Assembly: GCA_903876615.1 (NCBI GenBank)
Contig: CAIRAS010000462.1
Location: 1 to 5,018, forward strand
Length of the DNA stretch: 5,018 nt
Reading direction: 5' to 3'
Origin: an uncultured Holophagaceae bacterium
GTDB lineage: Bacteria; Acidobacteriota; Holophagae; Holophagales; Holophagaceae
Positions 1-5,018 of the stretch are shown piece by piece. Numbering within the stretch: the stretch's first letter is position 1; every line of letters begins with the position of its first letter. The notes under the pieces were generated by a model. That model saw nothing but the letters and a program-made list of their open reading frames with translations, ran no database searches and was not told the origin of the DNA. Position numbers and translations under genes: made by a program.

Positions 1-213
1 CCGCAGGTACTTCTCGGCGATCTCGGCCTGCTTGCCCCAGACCACGATGTTGTGCCACTCGGTCTTGCTCTGCTTCTCCCCGGCCTGGTTCTTCCACGTC
101 TCGGTGGTGGCCACGGAGAACCGTGCGACCTGCTGGCCCGAGGGGGTGGATTTCAGCTCGGGATCGCGCCCGAGGTTGCCGATGAGCAGAACTTTGTTCA
201 ATGAACCGGACAT
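1..213 (-). CDS. ssb: Single-stranded DNA-binding protein, N-terminal part (runs off the left edge)
   Basis: SSB coats single-stranded DNA during replication, recombination and repair, normally as a tetramer of OB folds. The 71 visible residues begin MSGSLNKVLLIGNLGRDPEL, the canonical SSB opening, and continue through QVARFSVAT, TEWHNIVVWGKQAE and EKYLR, which cover most of the OB fold. Aromatic residues W40, W53 and W59 line up with E. coli W40, W54 and F60, which stack on DNA bases. The start is ATG at 213-211, preceded by a near-perfect Shine-Dalgarno at 226-218, and protein similarity begins right at this Met. The end of the OB fold, the flexible linker and the acidic C-terminal tip that binds partner proteins lie outside the window. 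The gene is divergent from the C26 peptidase gene. No LexA-type box is seen in front of it. Identity is secure; whether it is the main or a second SSB copy cannot be told. Confidence 0.96.
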   Translation of the reverse strand, partial: MSGSLNKVLLIGNLGRDPELKSTPSGQQVARFSVATTETWKNQAGEKQSKTEWHNIVVWGKQAEIAEKYLR

Positions 214-217
214 GCTG

Positions 218-226
218 TCCTCCTTT
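218..226 (-). promoter_or_regulatory. Strong ribosome binding site of ssb
   Basis: Read on the minus strand the sequence is AAAGGAGGA, ending four bases before the ATG at 213. It matches the anti-Shine-Dalgarno almost completely and fixes the ssb start. It is the strongest such site in the window, in keeping with a highly translated housekeeping protein. Confidence 0.85.
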
Positions 227-231
227 GATCA

Positions 232-245
232 GCGGAGCTCTCCGC
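232..245. repeat. Short perfect dyad in the ssb/peptidase spacer
   Basis: GCGGAG-CT-CTCCGC: six-base arms (232-237 and 240-245) around a two-base centre. It lies just upstream of the ssb Shine-Dalgarno on the minus strand, so it could be an operator half of the divergent control region or a small hairpin in the ssb leader. A two-base centre is too tight for a stable RNA loop without opening inner pairs, which favours a protein site if it is functional. It could also be chance in GC-rich DNA. Confidence 0.35.
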
Positions 246-256
246 CGCACCGTCGA

Positions 257-271
257 CTCAGACCATCTGAG
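257..271. repeat. Second short perfect dyad in the ssb/peptidase spacer
   Basis: CTCAGA-CCA-TCTGAG: six-base arms (257-262 and 266-271) around a three-base centre, 11 bases after the first dyad. The arm sequences of the two dyads are unrelated, so they are not copies of one operator. The spacer (214-310) must hold promoters for ssb and probably for the plus-strand genes, but I could not pick a convincing -35/-10 pair on either strand. Confidence 0.35.
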
Positions 272-310
272 GGGGTGGTAGGGTGATGAGGATTCCCGCG
301 AGCGAAACCC

Positions 311-1051
311 ATGTCAAGTGCCAACTCAAACCTCCTCGTGAGCTGCAGAAACAAGTCCGGCGCGGTGAAGCATTATCTCCCCGCCCTGAGAGGTGCTGGC
401 TGGGCCGCCGAGCCCTGCCTCCTGGCGCCCGGGGACCCCCTGCCGGATCTGGACGGGGCCATCGGGCTGCTGCTCACCGGCGGCTCGGACATCCATCCCC
501 GCTGCTGGGAGAGCCCCGACGCCGTGCACCGTGAGGCCGACGTGGACGAGGACCGGGACGCCTTCGAGCTGCCGCTGATCCGGGCGGCCTGGGAGCGGAA
601 CCTGCCCATTCTCGGCATCTGCCGCGGCGAGCAGATCCTCAACGTAGCCCTGGGCGGCAGCATGATCCAGCACGTTCCGGAGTACTACGACTGCGACGCG
701 ACCCGCCATCAGCACGGAACACAGGATCATCCCGAGATGCGCCACCGCGTGCAGCTGGCGCCGGGCTCCCGGCTCCGGGCGCTGCTGGGCGAGGACGTGT
801 TCCTGGTGAACAGCCGCCACCACCAGGCCGTGAAGCAGGTGGCGCCAGAGCTGGTCGCCGTGGGCTGGCACCTGGACACCGTCCACGCAAGGTCCGGCCC
901 CCTCGTCGAGGCCCTCGAGGCCCGGGATCCTGCCCGCTGGGTCTTCGGCGTGCAGTGGCATCCCGAGAACCTCGTGGGCCTCAAGGGTCCCGCCGGCGAG
1001 GCGGCCCGCGACCTCTTTCGCGCCTTCGCCACCCGACTCGGCCCACGCTGA
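311..1051 (+). CDS. Gamma-glutamyl-gamma-aminobutyrate hydrolase family protein (peptidase C26, PuuD-like class-I amidotransferase fold)
   Basis: This family hydrolyses gamma-glutamyl amide bonds; E. coli PuuD frees GABA from gamma-glutamyl-GABA in putrescine breakdown. The 246-residue length is usual for the family. Visible motifs in order: LLLTGGSDIHP (53-63, oxyanion-side loop), DEDRDAFELPLIRAA (79-93), the nucleophile elbow GICRGEQ (102-108) with Cys104, NVALGG (111-116), NSRHHQAVK (167-175) and VQWHPE (214-219) with His217 and Glu219, completing a Cys-His-Glu triad. There is no signal peptide, so it should be cytoplasmic. An in-frame stop at 287-289 leaves ATG 311 as the only sensible start. 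Its ribosome site is poor (at best GCGAG at 298-302). It is first of four co-directional genes, 40 bases before the S9 peptidase. No putrescine-pathway partner is visible, so the substrate is open: gamma-Glu-GABA, another gamma-glutamyl compound or folate polyglutamate. Family assignment is firm, the exact role is not. Confidence 0.9.
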   Translation: MSSANSNLLVSCRNKSGAVKHYLPALRGAGWAAEPCLLAPGDPLPDLDGAIGLLLTGGSDIHPRCWESPDAVHREADVDEDRDAFELPLIRAAWERNLPILGICRGEQILNVALGGSMIQHVPEYYDCDATRHQHGTQDHPEMRHRVQLAPGSRLRALLGEDVFLVNSRHHQAVKQVAPELVAVGWHLDTVHARSGPLVEALEARDPARWVFGVQWHPENLVGLKGPAGEAARDLFRAFATRLGPR

Positions 1052-1091
1052 CCCACCGCCCGAAATCCCTTCCCACTCAGCCGAGGACTTC

Positions 1092-3203
1092 ATGAAACCC
1101 CTTGCCCTGCTGCTTGCACTCGGCCTGCCCCTCCTGGGCCAGACCGCACTCCCGGAGAATAAAACCATGCCCGCCAAGCTCTCCACCAATGCCGATCCCT
1201 ACGCCTGGCTGGAGGACGTCACGGGCGAAAAGCCCCTGGCCTGGGTGAAAGCCCGAAATGCCGAGTCTGCCAAAGAGCTGGAGGGCGGAGCCGCCTACAA
1301 GAATCGCGAAGCCAAGATCCTCAAGATCCTCGACTCCGAGGCGAAGATCCCCTACATCTCCAAGGCTGGGCAGCACTACTACAACTTCTGGCGGGACGCA
1401 AAGCACCCCCGGGGCCTGTGGCGGCGCACATCGCTGGTGGAGTTCCGCAAGGCTGAGCCCGCCTGGGAGATCGTCCTGGACGTGGATGCCCTGGGCGCCG
1501 CCGAGAAGGAGAGCTGGGTCTGGCACGGCGCGCAGTTCCTCAAGCCGGAGCAGCGCCGCTGCCTGGTGTCGCTCTCCAGGGGCGGCTCCGATGCCACCGT
1601 GGTCCGGGAATTCGACGTGGAGACCAAGGCCTTCCTGAAGGGTGGTTTTGAGTTGCCCCAGGCCAAGAGCCACCTGAGCTGGATCGACCAGGACACGGTC
1701 TTCGTGGGCACGGATTTCGGGCCGAACTCGATGACCACCTCCGGCTATCCCCGGGTCTCCAAGATCTGGCACCGCGGGACACCCCTGGCCTCCGCCCAGA
1801 CCGTCTTCGAGGGTCGGGAGACCGACCTGACCGCCGGCGTCCAGCACGACGACACGCCCGGCTTCGAGCGGAACTTCGCCACCCGCACCCCCACCTTCTT
1901 CACCAATGAACTCTACCTGCTGGGCAAGGACGGCGTGCCTCAACGTGTCCAGGTGCCTGATGACGCCGAGAGCAACGTCGCCCGCGAATGGCTGATGGTG
2001 AAGCTCAGGACCTCCTGGACCACGGGGGGCAAGACCTATGCTGCTGGGTCCCTCCTCGCCACACACTTCGAGCCCTTCATGGCCGGGGAGCGCAGCTTCA
2101 CCGTGCTCTTTGAGCCCACGCCCACCACCTCCCTGGAGTCCTACACCTGGACTCGGCACCACCTGATCCTCAACGTTCTGGATGACGTTAAGAACAAGCT
2201 CTACGTCCTCACGCCAGGCCCCGGCGCCTGGAAGCGGGAGCCCTTCCTGGGCGCCCCCGCCATCGGCACCGCCTCGGCCTGGGCCGTGGACGCCGACCAA
2301 TCCGATGAGTACTTCATGCAGGTCTCGGACTTCCTCACGCCGGACTCGCTCTTCTACGGCAGCCTCGGGAAGGTGCCCGAAAAATTAAAAGCCTCGCCCG
2401 CCTTCTTCGACGCCACCGGCCTCGAGGTCACCCAGCACTTCGTCAGTTCCAAGGACGGCACCCGCATCCCCTACTTCCAGGTCGCCCGGAAGAACCTCAA
2501 GCTGGACGGCTCCCACCCCACCTTGCTCTCGGGCTACGGCGGCTTCGAGGTTTCCAACGTGCCTGCCTATGCCGGCACCCTTGGCGCAGGTTGGCTGAAT
2601 GAGGGCGGCGTCTTCGTGCTGGCCAACATCCGCGGTGGCGGCGAGTACGGCCCCCGGTGGCATCAGGCGGCGCTGAAGCAGAACCGCCACAAAGCCTATG
2701 AAGACTTCGCTGCGGTGGCCCAGGACCTGGTGAAGCGCAAGGTCACGTCCGTGAAGCACCTGGGCTGTGTGGGCGGCAGCAACGGCGGCCTCCTGGTGGG
2801 CAACATGATCACTCAATATCCAGAGCTCTTCGGCGCCGTGGTCTGCCAGGTGCCCCTGCTGGACATGAAGGCCTACTCGCACCTGCTGGCGGGCGCCTCG
2901 TGGATGGGCGAGTACGGCGACCCCGACAAGCCCGAGGAATGGGCCTACCTCCAGACCTTCTCGCCCTACCACAACCTGAAGAAGGGCACCGCCTATCCCC
3001 CGGTCATCTTTATGACCACCACGCGGGACGACCGGGTACACCCCGGCCACGCCCGGAAGATGATGGCCAGGATGCAGGACCTGGGCGCCGATGTGCGCTA
3101 CTTCGAAAACACCGAGGGCGGCCACGGCGCTGGCGCCGACAACCGCCAGGCGGCCCACTTCAACGCCCTGACCTATGCCTTCCTGTGGAAGACCCTTAAG
3201 TAG
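1092..3203 (+). CDS. Prolyl oligopeptidase family serine peptidase (S9), probably exported
   Basis: Cleaves short peptides, classically after proline. The 703-residue protein starts with a likely signal peptide: Lys2, a Leu/Ala-rich core at about 3-15, and possible cleavage near residue 19, pointing to the periplasm or exterior. The S9 N-terminal signature DPYAWLEDVTGEKPLAWV (35-52) follows, then a region to about 440 expected to form the beta-propeller, then the alpha/beta-hydrolase domain. There GGSNGG (561-566) gives Ser563, TTRDDRVHP (643-651) gives Asp646, and EGGHGAG (675-681) gives His678, a complete triad. By alignment with porcine POP, Trp604 in GASWMGEYG matches W595, which stacks on the substrate proline, and Arg648 matches R643. 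Start ATG 1092 has GAGGA at 1083-1087. A second start at Met26 (1167) has a better-spaced site. It lies 40 bases after the C26 gene and 40 before the crotonase gene. Oligopeptidase B is an alternative but usually lacks a leader; substrate preference remains inferred. Confidence 0.93.
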   Translation: MKPLALLLALGLPLLGQTALPENKTMPAKLSTNADPYAWLEDVTGEKPLAWVKARNAESAKELEGGAAYKNREAKILKILDSEAKIPYISKAGQHYYNFWRDAKHPRGLWRRTSLVEFRKAEPAWEIVLDVDALGAAEKESWVWHGAQFLKPEQRRCLVSLSRGGSDATVVREFDVETKAFLKGGFELPQAKSHLSWIDQDTVFVGTDFGPNSMTTSGYPRVSKIWHRGTPLASAQTVFEGRETDLTAGVQHDDTPGFERNFATRTPTFFTNELYLLGKDGVPQRVQVPDDAESNVAREWLMVKLRTSWTTGGKTYAAGSLLATHFEPFMAGERSFTVLFEPTPTTSLESYTWTRHHLILNVLDDVKNKLYVLTPGPGAWKREPFLGAPAIGTASAWAVDADQSDEYFMQVSDFLTPDSLFYGSLGKVPEKLKASPAFFDATGLEVTQHFVSSKDGTRIPYFQVARKNLKLDGSHPTLLSGYGGFEVSNVPAYAGTLGAGWLNEGGVFVLANIRGGGEYGPRWHQAALKQNRHKAYEDFAAVAQDLVKRKVTSVKHLGCVGGSNGGLLVGNMITQYPELFGAVVCQVPLLDMKAYSHLLAGASWMGEYGDPDKPEEWAYLQTFSPYHNLKKGTAYPPVIFMTTTRDDRVHPGHARKMMARMQDLGADVRYFENTEGGHGAGADNRQAAHFNALTYAFLWKTLK
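1154..1169 (+). promoter_or_regulatory. Internal Shine-Dalgarno plus in-frame ATG in the S9 peptidase gene (possible second start)
   Basis: GGAGA at 1154-1158 is followed, after a well-placed A-rich spacer, by ATG at 1167-1169, which is codon 26 in frame. The spacing is closer to ideal than at the annotated ATG 1092, where GAGGA sits only four bases away. Starting here would remove the whole signal peptide and leave the S9 signature about nine residues from the new N-terminus. The site could be used in addition to or instead of ATG 1092, or could be chance in codons for Pro-Glu-Asn-Lys-Thr. Confidence 0.35.
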
Positions 3204-3243
3204 TTCATCGGTGTTCCCTCTTTTCTTGTTTTCTGGAGTCCCC

Positions 3244-4032
3244 ATGCCCGCCCCGCTGCGCTTTAACATCCAGGACCGCGTCGCCACGCTGACTCTGGAT
3301 CGGCCCGACCGGCTGAACGCCCTGGTGCCCGAGATGAAGGAGGGCTTCGAGGAGGCCCTCGCCAAAGCGGCAGAGCCCGGCGTGAGGGTGCTACTGCTGC
3401 GCGGCGCGGGGCGGGCCTTCTGCGCCGGGGGCGACATCGGCTGGATGGCCAAGGCCCTGGCCGAGGGCCGCTGGCAGGAGATGGAGGCCCTGCTGGACCT
3501 GGGCGCGGCCGTGGCCTGGGGCCTGGCAACCCTGCCCCGGCCCGTGGTGGCCGTGGTGCAGGGGCCCGCGGCCGGCGCCGGCATGAGCCTCGCGCTGGGG
3601 GCGGACCTGCGCCTGGCCGCGCCTGAGGCCGCCTTCAGCATGGCCTTCGTGAAGATCGGCCTGCACCCGGACTGGGGTGGCAGCGTGATGCTGGGTCGGC
3701 TCGTGAACGCCTCCGTGGCCGCGGAGCTCATGCTGACCGGGGACACCCTGGGCGCCAACCGCGCCCTGGAACTGGGCCTGGTGAACCGCATCGTCCCGCT
3801 GGAGCAGCTGGATGGCGAGGCCGAGACCCTGGCCCACCGCCTCGCTGCCGGGCCCGCGGAGACCTTCGCCCGCATCAAGGCTTCGGTGCTCCGGAACCAG
3901 GGCCTGGATGCGGACAGCCTCCGGGTCCGTCTCGAGGCAGAGGGCGCCCAGATGAAGGCCGCCATGCGCCATCCCGATACGCGGGAGGGACTGGCCGCCT
4001 TCCTGGAGAAGCGGGCGCCCCGCTTCTCCTAG
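3244..4032 (+). CDS. Enoyl-CoA hydratase/isomerase family protein (crotonase fold, PaaG/ECI-like active site)
   Basis: A 262-residue cytoplasmic acyl-CoA enzyme, usual length for the superfamily. Visible motifs: LTLDRPDRLNAL (16-27); GRAFCAGGDI (56-65), the first oxyanion-hole segment; VQGPAAGAGMSLALGADLRL (105-124), the second; and FVKIGLHPDWGGS (135-147). Aligned with rat enoyl-CoA hydratase, the two catalytic glutamates E144 and E164 are replaced by Ser115 and Phe135, while Asp143 in the PDxGG motif is kept. That pattern is known from PaaG-like and Delta3,Delta2-enoyl-CoA isomerases, so double-bond isomerisation is more likely than hydration. ATG 3244 is chosen because GGAG at 3235-3238 precedes it and the family similarity begins there; an in-frame ATG at 3175 lies inside the S9 gene and would add an unrelated 23-residue tail. 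It follows the S9 gene by 40 bases. No other beta-oxidation or phenylacetate gene is present, so the pathway is unknown. Confidence 0.9.
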   Translation: MPAPLRFNIQDRVATLTLDRPDRLNALVPEMKEGFEEALAKAAEPGVRVLLLRGAGRAFCAGGDIGWMAKALAEGRWQEMEALLDLGAAVAWGLATLPRPVVAVVQGPAAGAGMSLALGADLRLAAPEAAFSMAFVKIGLHPDWGGSVMLGRLVNASVAAELMLTGDTLGANRALELGLVNRIVPLEQLDGEAETLAHRLAAGPAETFARIKASVLRNQGLDADSLRVRLEAEGAQMKAAMRHPDTREGLAAFLEKRAPRFS

Positions 4033-4069
4033 TCCGGTCCACGCCCACAGACACTTGATTTCCTCGGCA

Positions 4070-4090
4070 TTGTATTAAATTATTAATTCT
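4070..4090 (+). promoter_or_regulatory. AT-rich island with ATTAA-N4-TTAAT dyad just before the cysteine-rich gene
   Basis: Nineteen of the 21 bases are A or T, in sharp contrast with the GC-rich surroundings. Inside lies ATTAA (4074-4078), four bases, then TTAAT (4083-4087), a perfect five-base dyad. TTGATT at 4055-4060 could be a -35 element, but the possible -10 matches (such as TAAATT at 4076-4081 or TATTAA at 4081-4086) have poor spacing or sequence, so no promoter is assigned firmly. The island ends directly at the ATG and there is no Shine-Dalgarno, so it may be a promoter with a very short or absent leader, an operator, or an unstructured translation-initiation region. Confidence 0.4.
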
Positions 4091-4411
4091 ATGCAGCCCA
4101 TCCTCACCATCTGCGCCGACTGTGAGCGCCGGGCTTTGCGCCGCCCCCGGCAGGGCCGGGCCATGACCGAGGCCCTGACCTGCCTGACCCGGCTGCTGCT
4201 GAACCGGAAGCGCCTCCAAGGTCTGCAGGTCGTCCGCGAGCACTGCCTCCTGAACTGCCCCCTGGGCCGGGTCTGCGTGACCCTGAGGCAGGACGGGTGC
4301 GAGAGCCGCCATCACCTGGCCGTCGAAGACGACCTCCGGGTCGTGGCGCGGCGGCTGGTGGGACCGCCCAGGGTGAAGCCGAGGGAGGCCAACGCCCCCG
4401 AGAAGCCCTAG
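4091..4411 (+). CDS. Small cysteine-rich protein, resembles DUF1636 / [2Fe-2S] thioredoxin-like metal-binding proteins
   Basis: A 106-residue protein with no signal peptide or membrane segment. Near the N-terminus lies ICADCER (Cys8-x2-Cys11), then a helical stretch MTEALTCLTRLLLNRKRL (25-42), a strand-like LQGLQVVRE, and EHCLLNCPLGRVCVTL with Cys52-x3-Cys56. This order (two N-terminal cysteines, helix, strand, Cys-x3-Cys, strand) resembles the DUF1636 family and thioredoxin-like [2Fe-2S] ferredoxins, whose cysteines bind metal or an iron-sulfur cluster. Three further cysteines are at 31, 62 and 70. The basic Pro-rich tail after about 90 looks disordered. DUF1636 genes are often found near cobalamin or metal genes, but none is seen here. 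It is co-directional with the crotonase gene (58-base gap) and ends in a four-base overlap with the convergent TPR gene. There is no Shine-Dalgarno before ATG 4091; the start is preferred because the Cys-x2-Cys motif needs it. That it is a real gene is likely; the family is a moderate-confidence call from memory of the motif layout. Confidence 0.65.
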   Translation: MQPILTICADCERRALRRPRQGRAMTEALTCLTRLLLNRKRLQGLQVVREHCLLNCPLGRVCVTLRQDGCESRHHLAVEDDLRVVARRLVGPPRVKPREANAPEKP

Positions 4412-4413
4412 GG
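4406..4413. other. CCCTAGGG palindrome holding the stop codons of two convergent genes
   Basis: The central CTAG (4408-4411) supplies TAG at 4409-4411 for the plus-strand cysteine-rich gene and TAG at 4410-4408 for the minus-strand TPR gene. The genes overlap by four bases, so no intergenic terminator can lie between them; any terminator of either transcript has to lie inside the other gene. I saw no strong hairpin with a U-tract nearby. Confidence 0.8.
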
Positions 4414-5018
4414 GCGACCCCCAGCCAGGAGCTCGGCCCGCAGCTGGTCGAGCTCGGCCCGGGTCTCGGGGGCCTGCCGCTTGGGATCCGCCAGGGCCTT
4501 GGCCACCTCCTGGAGCGCCACCTCCCGCTGGCCGGACTGCAGGGCTGACCAGGCCAGGGCCCGATGCACGTAGGGCGATCCAAGGCTCCCCGGGGGAATC
4601 TCCGCCAGCAGCCTCGCCGCTTCCTTCGCATCGGGGCGGGACTGGCGGAGGAGACACTCGGCGAGCCCGGCCTGGGCATCCCGGCGCACCCCAGGGGTGA
4701 CCCCGGCGGGCAGCAGCTCTAGCGCCCGCTGGTAGCCCACCCGGGCTTCCTTGAAGTGGCGCTGGAGGCGCTCCACTTCCGCGCCGTAGAACTGGCACTC
4801 CGCTTCGACGGTCCGCAGGCCCACGGCCTTGGCTTTCGCCAGAGCCCGGCCATGGAAGTCCACGGATTCCTGGAGTAGGCCCTTCATCTGGGCCAGGATG
4901 CCCAGGTTTCGGAGGCAGGAAATTTGCCCACTCTGGTCGCCCACGGACTCCCGGGCAGCCAGGGCCCGGTTCAGCAGGCTCTCGGCGCCGGGCAGGTCCC
5001 GCGTCATGAGGGCGATGA
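4408..5018 (-). CDS. Tetratricopeptide-repeat protein, C-terminal part (runs off the right edge)
   Basis: The frame is open to the right edge: codons upstream of the ATG at 5007 (reading Ile-Ala-Leu) continue a repeat, so that Met is most likely internal and the gene begins outside the window. Counting from Met5007, 199 residues are visible. They form helix-turn-helix TPR-like units, clearest at about 28-62 (NLGILAQMKGLLQESVDFHG core), 68-100 (FKEARVGYQRALELLP), 108-138 (degenerate) and 146-174 (ALQSGQREVALQEVAKALAD), ending with a charged helix (ETRAELDQLRAELLAG). TPR arrays bind other proteins and have no activity of their own. The unseen N-terminal part could be more repeats, a kinase, a transcription regulator or another enzyme domain; nothing here decides this. 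There is no sign of membrane segments in the visible part. It is convergent with the cysteine-rich gene and shares the CTAG stop palindrome. Confidence 0.82.
   Translation of the reverse strand, partial: IALMTRDLPGAESLLNRALAARESVGDQSGQISCLRNLGILAQMKGLLQESVDFHGRALAKAKAVGLRTVEAECQFYGAEVERLQRHFKEARVGYQRALELLPAGVTPGVRRDAQAGLAECLLRQSRPDAKEAARLLAEIPPGSLGSPYVHRALAWSALQSGQREVALQEVAKALADPKRQAPETRAELDQLRAELLAGGRP

Noticed and set aside
32..286. Plus-strand open frame opposite ssb
   Set aside because: The minus strand clearly encodes SSB with a strong ribosome site. The plus-strand translation has no recognisable feature.
283..534. Open frame starting with GTG 283, overlapping the C26 gene start in another frame
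   Set aside because: I considered an upstream overlapping gene or a frameshifted N-terminus. The translation is Arg/Pro-rich without motifs, and the C26 frame is intact from its Met, so no frameshift is needed.
326..1189. Long minus-strand open frame of 287 codons opposite the C26 peptidase gene
   Set aside because: It shadows a strongly coding plus-strand gene whose G/C third-position bias removes stops on the other strand. Its translation is low-complexity, without family motifs or a ribosome site.
1077..2300. Minus-strand open frame of 407 codons opposite the S9 peptidase gene
   Set aside because: The translation is rich in Gly, Val, His and Leu with no recognisable domain. It is the expected by-product of GC-rich codon use in the real gene.
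3175..3243. Upstream in-frame ATG that would lengthen the crotonase by 23 residues
   Set aside because: The added segment overlaps the S9 stop codon, is Ser/Phe/Pro-rich and unrelated to the family, and ATG 3244 has its own GGAG site at normal distance.
2385..3965. Minus-strand open frame of 526 codons spanning the S9 and crotonase genes
   Set aside because: Its length is striking, especially as it crosses an intergenic gap, but composition changes abruptly where it leaves one gene for the other and no motif appears. Both plus-strand genes are certain.
4033..4090. Terminator after the crotonase gene
   Set aside because: I looked for a GC hairpin followed by a T-run. The AT-rich part is not preceded by a stable stem, so none is called.
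1..5018. Mobile element, defence system, CRISPR array, tRNA or riboswitch
   Set aside because: No direct-repeat array, transposase or recombinase motif, tRNA-like fold or attachment-site-like repeat was seen. Every stretch except short spacers is explained by ordinary metabolic or housekeeping genes.

Overview
The window is a compact, GC-rich stretch of bacterial chromosome with six protein genes and almost no non-coding sequence. Coding bias is strongly G/C at third positions. A secreted prolyl-oligopeptidase-type enzyme fits a Gram-negative-like cell. The gene mix and codon style would suit Acidobacteriota (Holophaga/Geothrix-like) or a related group, but this taxonomic guess is weak and rests on overall impression only. 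No RNA gene, IS element, CRISPR array, phage gene or integration site is visible.

Layout. Bases 1-213 hold the 5' part of ssb on the minus strand (single-stranded DNA-binding protein, C-terminus outside the window). A 97-base divergent spacer with two short perfect dyads separates it from four plus-strand genes: a class-I glutamine-amidotransferase-like peptidase of the PuuD/C26 family (311-1051), a prolyl oligopeptidase family S9 enzyme with a signal peptide (1092-3203), a crotonase-superfamily enoyl-CoA hydratase/isomerase (3244-4032) and a small cysteine-rich protein resembling the DUF1636/[2Fe-2S] thioredoxin-like group (4091-4411). Gaps between these are 40, 40 and 58 bases, so co-transcription of the first three is plausible; the last may have its own start in an AT-rich island. 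At the right edge a minus-strand TPR protein (4408-5018, N-terminus outside the window) runs convergently into the cysteine-rich gene, and the two stop codons share a CTAG palindrome.

Function. The C26 and S9 enzymes both cleave unusual peptide bonds (gamma-glutamyl and prolyl), so peptide or amino-acid scavenging is a reasonable loose theme. The crotonase and the cysteine-rich protein do not obviously belong to it, and this looks like a housekeeping/metabolic neighbourhood rather than a dedicated system. The points most worth a second look are: a possible second, signal-less start of the S9 enzyme; the catalytic-residue pattern of the crotonase, which argues for an isomerase rather than a hydratase; the AT-rich dyad before the cysteine-rich gene; and the interlocked convergent stops. 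I found no convincing evidence of an undescribed multi-gene system.
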